Assembly: GCA_036785325.1 (NCBI GenBank)
Contig: JAXIVH010000087.1
Location: 795,001 to 859,000, forward strand
Direction of reading: 5' to 3'
DNA length: 64,000 nucleotides
Source of the DNA: Urophycis tenuis
Taxonomy: Eukaryota > Chordata > Actinopteri > Gadiformes > Phycidae
Shown: in pieces, positions 49,301 to 61,300 of the stretch
Layout: every line of letters starts with the position of its first letter
Numbering within the stretch: position 1 is the stretch's first letter
Notes under the pieces: generated by a model
What the model was told of the DNA's origin: nothing
Databases searched by the model: none
Seen by the model: the letters and a program-made list of their open reading frames with translations, nothing else
Made by a program: the position numbers and the translations under genes

Positions 49301-52300
49301 TCCCAATTACGATTTTGGTATATTTCTTTCATCTTTATGAATTGTCCAATTGGAAAGTGGGTGTGTATTCTGACACACTGGACTATTCTGTTGGACGCGC
49401 TGATGGGAGCAACCAAACTTTTCTAAACCTTTTGGATTAGTCAAGTTAAACCGATCATTTTTGGCAGTTGAGTTTCTTTTTGTAATGCTAAAGTTGGTGC
49501 TTTGTGTGTATAGGGGTGAAGCCGTACGCTTGCACCATGTGTGACAAGAGGTTTTTTCAGCGCTACCACCTGGCGAGACACAGCCTCACTCATATGGGTA
49601 TGCGCCTGTCGATGATACCCAGACACACGTACAGGATGCCTCGTATATGTTATATGATTCAGATATATTTCATGTACTATTGATAATGAATTAGACTCTT
49701 AGTCATGATTGCCACTAGATGACATCATCAGCTCATGTGATGTGTTGTTTAAGTGGACTTAAATACCCCTTTTAATTCATCTGAGACAGGCATCGCACTA
49801 GCTCTCTCCCCCTGTTATTTCAGGGTGAGACATTGGTTATTAACCACCTATAGCAATTTAGATCATATTGGAAGACACAATTTTAAGTTGTAATAATCAG
49901 ACGTGTGTGTTTATATAGATATATATATATACACACACATATATACACACGCGCCATTTTTTTGTCGAGCGAGCAGTAAAAGTAACATGATGCTCTGGTC
50001 GTTTAGGTGTGAAACCATACGCGTGCACCATGTGTGACATGAGGTTTTTTCAGCGTTACCACCTGGCGAGACACAGCGTCATTCATTCGGGTAGGGGTCC
50101 GTGCACCGCGCCCAGGACATCTAGCGGCAGGAAGGATTGTTGGATTTTATTTGAGTGCCTATGCTTTAACCACAGGCCCTTTTAGTCTTAAAGAAATAAA
50201 GTCCTAATGTGCAATCCTTGTTTATTTGAGATTAGCCAACATAAATAACCCACATTCAATATGCTTATGCAGCAAAATGGCCTCACTAAGAATATTATTA
50301 CATGGATAAAGGAAGCGAGTTTTATTATTTTTGCATGAAATTGGCGTGTGTGTGGTTAATAACCAATAGGTATGAATTCAAAAAGCCGTGGGTTGCGTGA
50401 GGCCCAGTAACGTAATACTGCTACTTTGCGTTTAGGTGTGAAACCTTACGCATGCACCATGTGCGACAAGAGGTTTTTCCAACGCTACCATCTGGCAAGA
50501 CACAGCCTCACTCACATGGGTATGCACTTACCCACCTCAACCATGCCAATGAGATCTGTGTGTCAATAACACTGTAAACACGAGGTCAAGTTAGGCCAGT
50601 TGTATGGTTTTTATGATGACCCATAGAATTGTTTTCTTGGACTGAACTTGATTTGAATCTCTATTTTTTTTGGCTCATCTGCAATATAAAAGTAATGTCA
50701 TCTGTATAAAAAGCAGTACAGAGACATCATCAGCTCATGTGATGTGTTTTAGTTGTGGACTAAATATATGAACCCCTTAATGGCATCCTTTTTTATAGGA
50801 ATTTGGCTGGGGAAATAAATATTTGAAATCTACTCATGCATAAATACCCTCATAATTCTTATTGAATTGATAACAAAAGTGGTTAACAACCCATCAATTA
50901 CCAACAGATGTCCGCTACATTTTACATTGATGGATTGTGAAACGGAAACAATTGGGCAGGCTGACAATAATGTATTGATGCTTTACGTTTAGGTGTGAAA
51001 CCTTACGCTTGCACCATGTGTGACATGAGGTTTGTTCACCGTTACCACCTGACAAGACACAGCCTCACTCACTCGGGTATGCGTCCCTGCACCCAGGCCA
51101 TTTCACATCGTTTTTGCGCTATTCCCGAGGGAGGTTTGTGTGAACGAAAGTCTAAATCAGTTGTATCTCTATTTGTTGGCACGGTTTGATAAGCTAAAAA
51201 GGTTGTAAAAAAATTGCCCTGATTACTAAAGGGTATTTGCTATTTTTGTAAAATTGCTATGTCATTGCAGTACCACAATATTTGTATTTATTTGTTGGCA
51301 TTTTTAATATTGTTGGTTGCTAGTAGTATAGCTTGACTTATTTTGGCCTTCTTTACCTTACCATCACCCACACTATAGATGTTTTAAAATAGCATTTAGA
51401 ACTATGGAGGGATAACACGGCATGGACCTTGTTAATGTAGTTGTTTTGATTTCTGCATCTGCCTACTTAGAAATTGTCCCCATTCTTTGGAGATTTTGGT
51501 GGCTTTTTGGGTCAGCAACTTAAGCAAAATTCCCACAGATGGCAGAAATGGCTGAGATAAAAGATAAGCTAAAAAAAAACATAGTTTGTCATGATACAGA
51601 AAAACTCATAACAGTATTTTAAACTCGGCCCTTAATTAATCCTGCATAACTTTGTAATGCTAAAGTTGGTGCTCTGTGTGTATAGGGGTGAAGCCGTACG
51701 CTTGCACCATGTGTGACAAGAGGTTTTTTCAGCGCTACCACCTGGCAAGACACAGCATCACTCATATGGGTATGCGCCTGTCGATGATACCCAGCCGCAC
51801 GTACAGGATGCCTCATCGTATATGATTTGGGTTAAATATTGTTCACATATCAATAGTGGGTTTAAGTACCCCTTGAAAATGATAAATCTGAGGCAGGCCT
51901 GGTAGCTGCTCCTGTTCCTCTGTTAGAGTTCCAGTTCCCTCTGTTGGAAGATATTCTGAGTTGTATCAATGAACATGATTTTTTAAAACACATTTGTGAG
52001 CCAGCTCTAAAATTAACATGATGCTCTGGTCGTTTAGGGGTGAAGCCGTACGCTTGCACCATGTGTGACAAGAGGTTTTTTCAGCGCTACCACCTGGCGA
52101 GACACAGCCGCACTCATATGGGTATGCGTCTGCCGATAATGCCTAGCCGTTGGAACGGCTGGGTAACATCATATGCCCATTCACTGTGATATCAGATCAG
52201 AGAGATAGCCAGCCTCAATCGCATAGAGCTCTGTCTAGTTTTCTTGGGCCAAAAGTTTAGACCTACGATGGCCTTAGCAGGAAGAGGCAAAATGTTGTTT

Positions 52301-55300
52301 CACCTGGTACAGCACAACACATAGCTGTATTTCAATACTGTGTTATTCTTGTTTGAGTACATTACTCCGCAATGGTAGGCGGAAAGGACTTTTTAAAAAG
52401 TGACCTGTCCACTACCAAATACAAACCAAAGTTTACATATGGGATCCCGTATACATGTTATTGTTTGGACGTTGTGTCCATTTTCTGAGTAGTATATCCT
52501 AATCAGTTTATCATACCGATCACAGCTTTATATCAGTAATCATTTCATGGATCATTTGAAAGTGATCAAATGTTCTTTTTCTAGAGAGCCAAAACCATGA
52601 AATACCTTTCAGGGGATAATCTCACCACACCTTGATTTGTCCATGCTTCCCATTGAAAGTAGCTCAGAGCAATGGGCCACATGTATCCCCTAGACTCTCT
52701 CTAACATTTCAGTTTTTACAATATACCTCCTCTGCCAAACCATTTCAACTGTCATGTAAATAGTTGTTTAACAACTGCCTAAAATTGTCTTGTCTTTTGT
52801 GATCAGCATAAACAAATTACTTTTCCCCCTCCATAAATGTCCTGTTTTTAGAGATGTGTATACAAATCATAACGTTGGCAATTTAAAACCACCAAAATTA
52901 TTTTATTTTCAAGGCTAGTCTGAACATTTGCTAAAGAAATTATAATTTGGTTTGAATGTTCGTCCAGCATTTGATGGGTTTGGTGATGATAATGACATCT
53001 GTTTTCCAACAATTCTTACTCCATTGTCAGAGTTTTGGCTGTATTCCAAAAATATTTTGTCTCATTCAAAGAGCTTCTATTGTCGGTCAAACGCCAGAAT
53101 ATCCACCGACCGGCCGCGCTGCTGAGCACAACCAGACTTCACTAAACCTTTTGGATTAGTCAAGTTAAACCGATCATTTTTGGCAGTTGAGTTTCTTTTT
53201 GTAATGCTAAAGTTGGTGCTTTGTGTGTATAGGGGTGAAGCCGTACGCTTGCACCATGTGTGACAAGAGGTTTTTTCAGCGCTACCACCTGGCGAGACAC
53301 AGCCTCACTCATATGGGTATGCGCCTGTTGATAATACCCAAGAATAGAAGATATTTTCATTGACATTTAAATGACTGTATTAATGTAGTAAGTCTTATCT
53401 TGCATCTAGTTGTTTAAGTGGATCTAATTCTTCTTTTTAATCTGAGACGAGTCAAAGGCAGATATTCAGGACCAGAATTTAGCCATTGACCACAAATGGC
53501 AGCCGAAATTGAAAAGATACCCTTTTCAAAAGAACAATTAATCCCAAAACAAAATACTGCCAGTATACTCGCCCCATTTCAGTCAATCTTATTGCCCTTT
53601 TTATCTCCTTCTAATACAAGGAGAGTTGGCTAGCAGGTTCTCGAAAGTAATCAATATAAATAGGGTCCAATTCATGTTAGTTCCAGAAGTCCCTCTGAGT
53701 AGGTGGTGCTGTGTAACAGTTTATGAGACGGTGCGGACTGCAGGCGCTGAAACTTGAATCGTGGTTTTCTGTTAAAAAGACATTGATTATGAGGAGGATT
53801 TGTTTTCTCTTAATGTTGACAATCTGTCTTTTGGACTAGTCCAAACAATATTGTTATTATGATTCATGTTTCAGACATTTTTTCGCAATATTGAATTTAT
53901 TTAACTGGAGTAGATGTGACCCTTGTGCTAAGCTAGCTAACTCCTTGTGTTACAAGGAGACAAACACTGCAATCGGGTCTCAACTGACTCCTGGGGTTTG
54001 TACACTTTTGTACGCTTCAGTGCTAAAAGAATAAAGTACATTCTTTTTCAAACCAGCTATTAAATTAACATGATGCTCTGGTCGTTTAGGGGTGAAGCCG
54101 TACGCTTGCACCATGTGTGACAAGAGGTTTTTTCAGCGCCACCACCTGGCGAGACACAGCCTCACTCATATGGGTATGCGTCTGCCGATTTAATACCCAG
54201 GAATGGCATATATTTTTATATATTTGATTCACTTCTAAAGTAAAATACTGTATTATTGCACTCATAGTAAGGTCTTATTTTGCATCTAGTTGCTTTAGTG
54301 GCTTTAAGTACCTCTATTTTATCTGAGACAAGCAATGTAGAGGCAGATTTCCAGGTTAAAAATTTGCCATTGTCCACAAATGGCAGCTGAAACTTAAATT
54401 GTAACGTTGCCCATTTTCAAAACATTTCATCCCACACCAAACTGCTGCCAGTCTACTTGCCCCATTTCAGTCAGTCTTACTGCCCTTCTTGCCTCCTTCT
54501 AGTACAGAGTTGGCGAGCACGTTGTAGAAAAGCAGTCAAAATGAATAGGGTCCAATTCAGTTCAGTCCCAAAAGTGCCTTGGACGCTTATGGTTCTGCGT
54601 GATTATTTTTTTCAAAATACATGGATTTTAAGGAAGATTTTATTTTTTTGCTATGTACACTGGAAATGTAAAAATAATACTTGGATTATGATGTATGATT
54701 CATGTTTAATTTTTTTTTCGGTCGTATAATGCAATTTATTTAACCGGAAGAAATTGACCCTATTCATCTCTACTGATTTCCGTGAAAACCGCTCAGCTGT
54801 GCTATGGCCGCTAACTCGTTTAGCAAGGAGACAAAAACTGCACTAGGTTCACAACTGACAGGGATTTTAACCTTTAGGCAAAAAATATTTTTGTACAATT
54901 TTGGCTCAAAATGTATTGCATTTTTTCAACAGTTATACAATTAACCTGCTGCTCTGGTCGTTTAGGTGTGAAACCTTACGCTTGCACCATGTGTGACAAG
55001 AGGTTTTTTCAGCGCCAGCACCTGGCAAGACACAGCCTCACTCATATGGGTATGTGTCTGCCGATTAATGCCCAGGAATGGCATATATTTGTACCTGATT
55101 TTAGTCTTAAAATACTGTTTTTATGCTCTAATGGTAAGGTCTAATCTTGCAACTAGCTGTTAAAGTGGATTTAAAATGATGGGCAACAGTAATCTGTAAT
55201 TTACTTCAAATTTTATTGGGAAGGGTTATCATGGTGTGCATTAAGCATTACAAGATTATGTTCCATTAAATCCAATCCAATCTCAAGAAATTTTGGAAAC

Positions 55301-58300
55301 AATTTCCATCTTGGGCCAATCAAGCCAATTCCCATTATTGCCAATTTAATTTGTAGCGTGTATTTACCCTCTTGGCTACATTGCTAAGAGGGTGTCCAAT
55401 TCCTTTACTCTGATGTGGCCAAGGCAGGGGCCAGTTACATCATGTTCACACTAAGGCGACGGTGCAGCTGAGTAAAGTTACCGCGGTTCAGACTTCCACG
55501 AAGTACTAACTACACAAAGCGGCGAGGCAGAGCCGGGGTTCAGACCACGACCCTACAATCACGAGTTCTACCAAGACGAAGTGTATTATCTGACGTTGAG
55601 ATGTATGTTAGGGTAGGTGTGTAGTGAATACGTCCATCTGTGTTATGTTTTGGTTATTTAACGTTTTTAGATCCTGTTGTCCATCACTTTAAGCACCTCT
55701 TTTTATTCAATACAAAGGCAGATATCAGGGTGACAATTTTGCCATTGACCACAAATGGCGGCGGATATTGAAAAACAACCTTTTCAAAAGAACAACTGAT
55801 CTGAAAGTAAAGATCCTACCACTGTCTTCCCACCCCGCCTCAGTCATCCTACTGCCGTTTTGTCTCCTAATCCCTTTTAATGCTCAAGATGTCTTGTATT
55901 TTTAGAACCAGCTCCAAAATTAACCTACTGCTCTGGTCGTTTAGGTGTGAAACCTTACGCTTGCACCATGTGTGACAAGAGGTTTTTTCAGCGCCAGCAC
56001 CTGGCAAGACACAGCCTCACTCATATGGGTATGTGTCTGCCGATTAATGGCCAGGAGTGGCGAATATTTGTACTTGATTTAGTTTAAAATGACTTCTAAT
56101 GTACTAAACATAAGGTCTATTCTTGCATCGTATTGTTAAAGTAGATGTATGTACCTCTTATTAATCTGAGATGTGTAAAGCCATTGGTGATTCAGCCATT
56201 GACCACAATTGGCAGGCGAAACTGACAAACAAAAAAATCTGAATCTCAAAACAAAATATGGCAATCCTACTGGCCCCATTTCAGTCAATCTTATTGCCCT
56301 TTTGGTCTCCTTCTATTACAAGGAGAGTTGGCTAGCAGGTTCTCAAAGCAATCAGAATGAATAGGGTCCAATTCATTTCAGTCGCTCATGTCCCTTGGAG
56401 GGTGATGGTTCTGCACAGCATTTTATGAGAAGGTTGTGGCCCGGGGAACTGAAACATGAATCATCGTTTTCTTTTGAAAGATGTGGATTTTAAGGAATAT
56501 TTGTTTTGATCTATACATTGTAAATGTCAATCTTTTAGACTTGACCAAAGAACATTTTGTTTATTATGCATGTTTTAGAATTTTTTTCCATCGTATTACC
56601 TAATTTATATACTCGTAAATGTGACCCTATTTATCTCCATTGCTTTGCATGAAAACCGCTATGCTAGCAAACTCATTGTGTTACAACGAGGCCAAAGCTG
56701 CTTTGGGGTCTCAACTCAGGTTGATGGATTGTTCCGATTGGACTTTGTTTTTTTTTTGGTTGTTGAAATTTTTATGCTAAACAATGTATTGCATTTTTCA
56801 AACCAGTTATAAAATTAACATGATGCTCTGGTCGTTTAGGTGTGAAACCTTATGCTTGCACCATGTGTGACAAGAGGTTTTTTCAGCGCCAGCACCTGGC
56901 GAGACACAGCCTCACTCATATGGGTATGTGTCGATTAATGCCCAGGAATGGCATATATTTGTACCTTATTTAGTTTTAAGTGAGTGTATGGTATGCACGC
57001 TTTGCAATAAGGTTACATGAATTGACCATGAATAAACATTAGTTAATGCAATATGCATTAACTAACAGTTAATTAACAATGCACTAATGGGTTATTAACC
57101 ATGAATTAATATTAGCTCATGCAGCCATAAGTATTATATAGCATTAGTAAGGTTAGGCTTAAGGTTAGGGTTTGTTGGTTGCGGCTAACACATACCCTAA
57201 CCTTATTAAATATTGTGTACATTAATACCGTAGTTATCATGGACACCATTAGTAAACATAACTTCACAAAGTAAATGATTACTAGATCATTAATTAACTG
57301 TAAATCAACTGTTGGTTATTTGTTAGTTATTGCATATTACTGCAGTAACTAATGTTAATAAATGGTTGATTAATGTACCCTCATTGTAAAGTGTTACCAT
57401 GTGTATTATGTACTAATGGTAAGGTCTACTCTTGCATCTAGTTTTAAGTGGATATGAGAACTACTTTTCAATCAGATGAGCAATGTAAGAGCCAGCATTT
57501 AGCTATTGATTACAAATAGCACCCCAAAACAAAATCCTGCCATTGCCTGCTGGCCCTGTCTCCTTCTAACACAAGACGTGTTGGCTAGTGGGCTCTCAAA
57601 GCAATCAAAGTGAATAGGGTCAAAGACATTTTGGTCCCAAAAGTGCCCTGGAAGCTGATTGTTCGGCAAAACATTTCCTGAGACGGGCGTGGACTGCGGG
57701 GAACGTGGACCATGGTCTCTTTTCAAAACCTGGATTCTAAGGAAGATGTGTTTTGCTCTATATGTTGGAAATATCCATCTTTTGGATTTGGATGAAGTAA
57801 TACTTGGAATCTGAAGTAAGATGCAAGTTCCCGAATATTTGACGTCATATCCAGTTTATTAACTGGAAGTAATGCGACCCTATTCATCTCCATTGCTTTG
57901 CGTGAAAACCACTCAGGAGCTGGCTGTGCCAAGTCGCTGTGTTACAAGGAGACTCCAGCTGTCCTACGGTCTCAACTGAACATTTTCCCTGTTGAGGCTT
58001 TATTCACTTGGTTCAGTTTGAATGCATAATACAAAAAAAATAGAAATACATAATTTTTCAAACCAGCTCTAAAATTAACACATGATGCTCTGGTCGTTTA
58101 GGTGTGAAACCATACGCGTGCACCATGTGTGACATGAGGTTTTTTCAGCGTTACCACCTGGCGAGACACAGCGTCATTCATTCGGGTAGGGGTCCGTGCA
58201 CCGCGCCCAGGACATCTAGCGGCAGGAAGGATTTTATTCATGACTGTATATTTAAGATTTGTATAAGTTTATTTTAGACACGGCCTTTTTATTTGCCTTT

Positions 58301-61300
58301 ACATCTTTGCTGATAAAAACATGAAAATGCTAATGTCCGATCCATGTCTCAGTTCTGCAGTTAAAAATTCTCCTTGCTTATTCCCTTCTTTGATGTCTGG
58401 CATCACAAAACAATTGCTCAGAATCTGAAAGGTTATCTGTATGTTTGCTTGATGACCAATAGATGTTGTTCATTGAGAAGGAAGCCGTGGGTTGCGTGAG
58501 GCCCAGTAACGTAATACTGCTACTTTGCGTTTAGGTGTGAAACCTTACGCATGCACCATGTGCGACAAGAGGTTTTTCCAACGCTACCATCTGGCAAGAC
58601 ACAGCGTCACTCACATGGGTATGCATACGCCCACAAACAGTACACCATTTTGTTTTCATAAATGTGGATGTAAGACATTGAATCACAAAAATTGGTACAA
58701 ATGTTGACAACCCAAAATCCTATTCCGCCAATTGTTTACAATTCATGTAGCATTCAACTGTAGCATTCAACTGCGGCTCTTATTAAATCTGAAAGGGATA
58801 ATTATTATGGCTGATGATAATGTATTGATGCTTTACGTTTAGGTGTGAAACCTTATGCTTGCACCATATGTGACATGAGGTTTGCTCAGCGTTACCACCT
58901 GACAAGACACAGCCTCACTCACTCGGGTATGCGTCCCTGCACCCTGGCCGTTCTTGTTTTGGGCCATATTGGTGGAATTCTAGGTTTTCTCTGAAGAGAT
59001 TTGTAATCAGTAAATATGTTGCGTCCCCCAAATTGTTGGCACTTTTGACAACGAGCTAAAAAGGCTGTAAAACATGTGACCCTCGTAGAGTTGAGGACTA
59101 ACAGAAAGTAGGGTCGACCCGCGGGTTCCTGCTGGCACTTGTTGCTCAGAACCGCACTGGTGTGAGCTCCAGTACTCTGTGATCAGACAGCATGTTCCGG
59201 CTGACGGCCTCATTTTGGGGCTTGTCCTCCAAGATAGTTTGGACATTCCAGTCATTTCAGCTAATAATCTTCAATTGACCATACAAACCACTGGGTTCCA
59301 CGTCGTCTCCATCTCTCCACACTGAGGCGTACTCCTATCTTAAGTGTACCAAACGACCATGCTGCTGCTCCACCCCTGTAGTTTACACGCGGCTTTGGGA
59401 AGGTCCTAAATATAAGTGGAAATGTGCCAACCGTCTAGAGGAACAGTTCAAACACTGAGATGCTGTACCATGCAGAGAGGAACACAGCAGTTATTTCACA
59501 GTTGCTGCTACTTCGACCTGTGAACAGTCTTGTTGCCTCGAGAGCCTTTCCACATCACCTCAAGTAGCTGGGTGGGGTCCACACGTCGGGACTGTAGACT
59601 GCTGTAGCAATGAGCGCTAGCTGCTACAACTATTCAGCGGTGATGTATTTTGACATGATGGCAAGCAAATCATTGGGCCACCTGGAGATCACCTGTTGTC
59701 TGAATGGGTTGACTATAATCAGCAATGATGTTCAGTTGTTGGGTGGCTATCATGGCCAACCGTATCACACTGGCACCACCAGACTACTGGTGACAGGAGA
59801 GGAGATCTACCCACTCATGGGCCCAATAAAGCTGTAGCCTGGTGTACGTTGGAGCTGTTGTGTTTCAGAGATCCCAAGGGAGGGGTGGGTTTGGTTGCAA
59901 GAGCGTGGCTAGCTTTAGAGGAGGGGACCACGTCATGGACTGCTTGTTGATGTCACAAGGTAGATGTTGTCACATCGCACTGGGGTCTGTTGGATTCCTG
60001 ATCAGAGTCAACTTGCTTGTGGAGTGTTTGGTTCCCAAGTAATGTTGGAGTGGTAAATGCTACTCACACAGTGACGTGTGATGATAAAAAGCCCTGTCAA
60101 ACTGTTGACCCTGAGGGGTTTAAGGCAGTGTCCATGAGGATTAGGAATTGGCGTGATTGGTTTGGTTTGAGGTGTTGTACAGCTAGAGGCCTCCTAACTT
60201 GGTCAGGTCAACATTGTTTGGTAGAATTGGATGTTTAGGTTTGGGAATGCAGGGCACTTGATATATATTGAATCTTTTTACAGCCTTTTTAGCTAGTTAC
60301 CCTACATGTGCCAATGATAATTGAGGGTAATGAAAACACACTCATGTCCAGCTAACTGGACATAGCAATGTTACTTTAAGAGGGAGGACTCTTCAGTGGT
60401 AGGGATTATGTACTTTATATACAATCAGTCAGTTATGCCAGTTAAGCAGTTAGTCCCATTTTCAACGTTTTAGAATCCTTTGCATGTCTCAAAGAGTTTC
60501 CTACCTAGATCCCACGTTAGCGATGGAATGTGATTATGAATGGATCTTGGGGGGCCCAGGGTTAGCATGGGTCTGTGAGCTGATTGTTCTTGTGCTGCTG
60601 GAGGATAGGGCTAATGCATTGCTCTGTGTGTGTAGGGGTGAAGCCGTATGCTTGTTCCATGTGTGACATGAGGTTTATTCAGCGTAACCACCTGGAGAGA
60701 CACAGCCTCACTCACACTGGTATGCGTTCGTTTACCGTGCCCACACAACCGAGTAAGGCTCTTCCCTTCTAATCAAAACAAACTCGAGTTTGGATTGTCA
60801 AGTCATTTGATGGGATGTTGAACCAGCCTCAAAATGATTACAATGGGGGGGGCAACGTGTTGCATAGACTTTAAAAAATAATTGAAATTCCACTCTGATC
60901 TACACATACTGAGTTGATGACGAGGCATTTTAAGAAAAAAAAATCTAAAATGAATCAGTTGAATGCAGAATGTAAATATTTAATGTCATCATTAGAGTGA
61001 GTTTTTACTTTTTAGATGTTTAGTTTTTGTAACTGTTGCCAATGTAACTGGTGACCCCATATTGCATGCTGTTTTATTTATTATTATTATTATTATTATT
61101 ACTATGATTATTGAATGACTTTGACTACTGTTGTTATTACTATGATTGCTGTTGTTGCTTCTAGGGAGCCTGGATGTGTTGACTGACTGTATCTCCTGCT
61201 CTTTCAGGAGAGAAGCCATTTGCTTGTGACATGTGTGACATGAGGTTTATCCAGCGCTACCACCTGGAGAGACACAAGCGTGTCCACAGCGGGGAGAAGC

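Noticed and set aside
59600..60240. Several 60-75 aa ORFs in the intron before cassette 22
   Set aside because: No family similarity, no flanking splice signals and no in-frame 84-nt finger; I see no additional cassette there.
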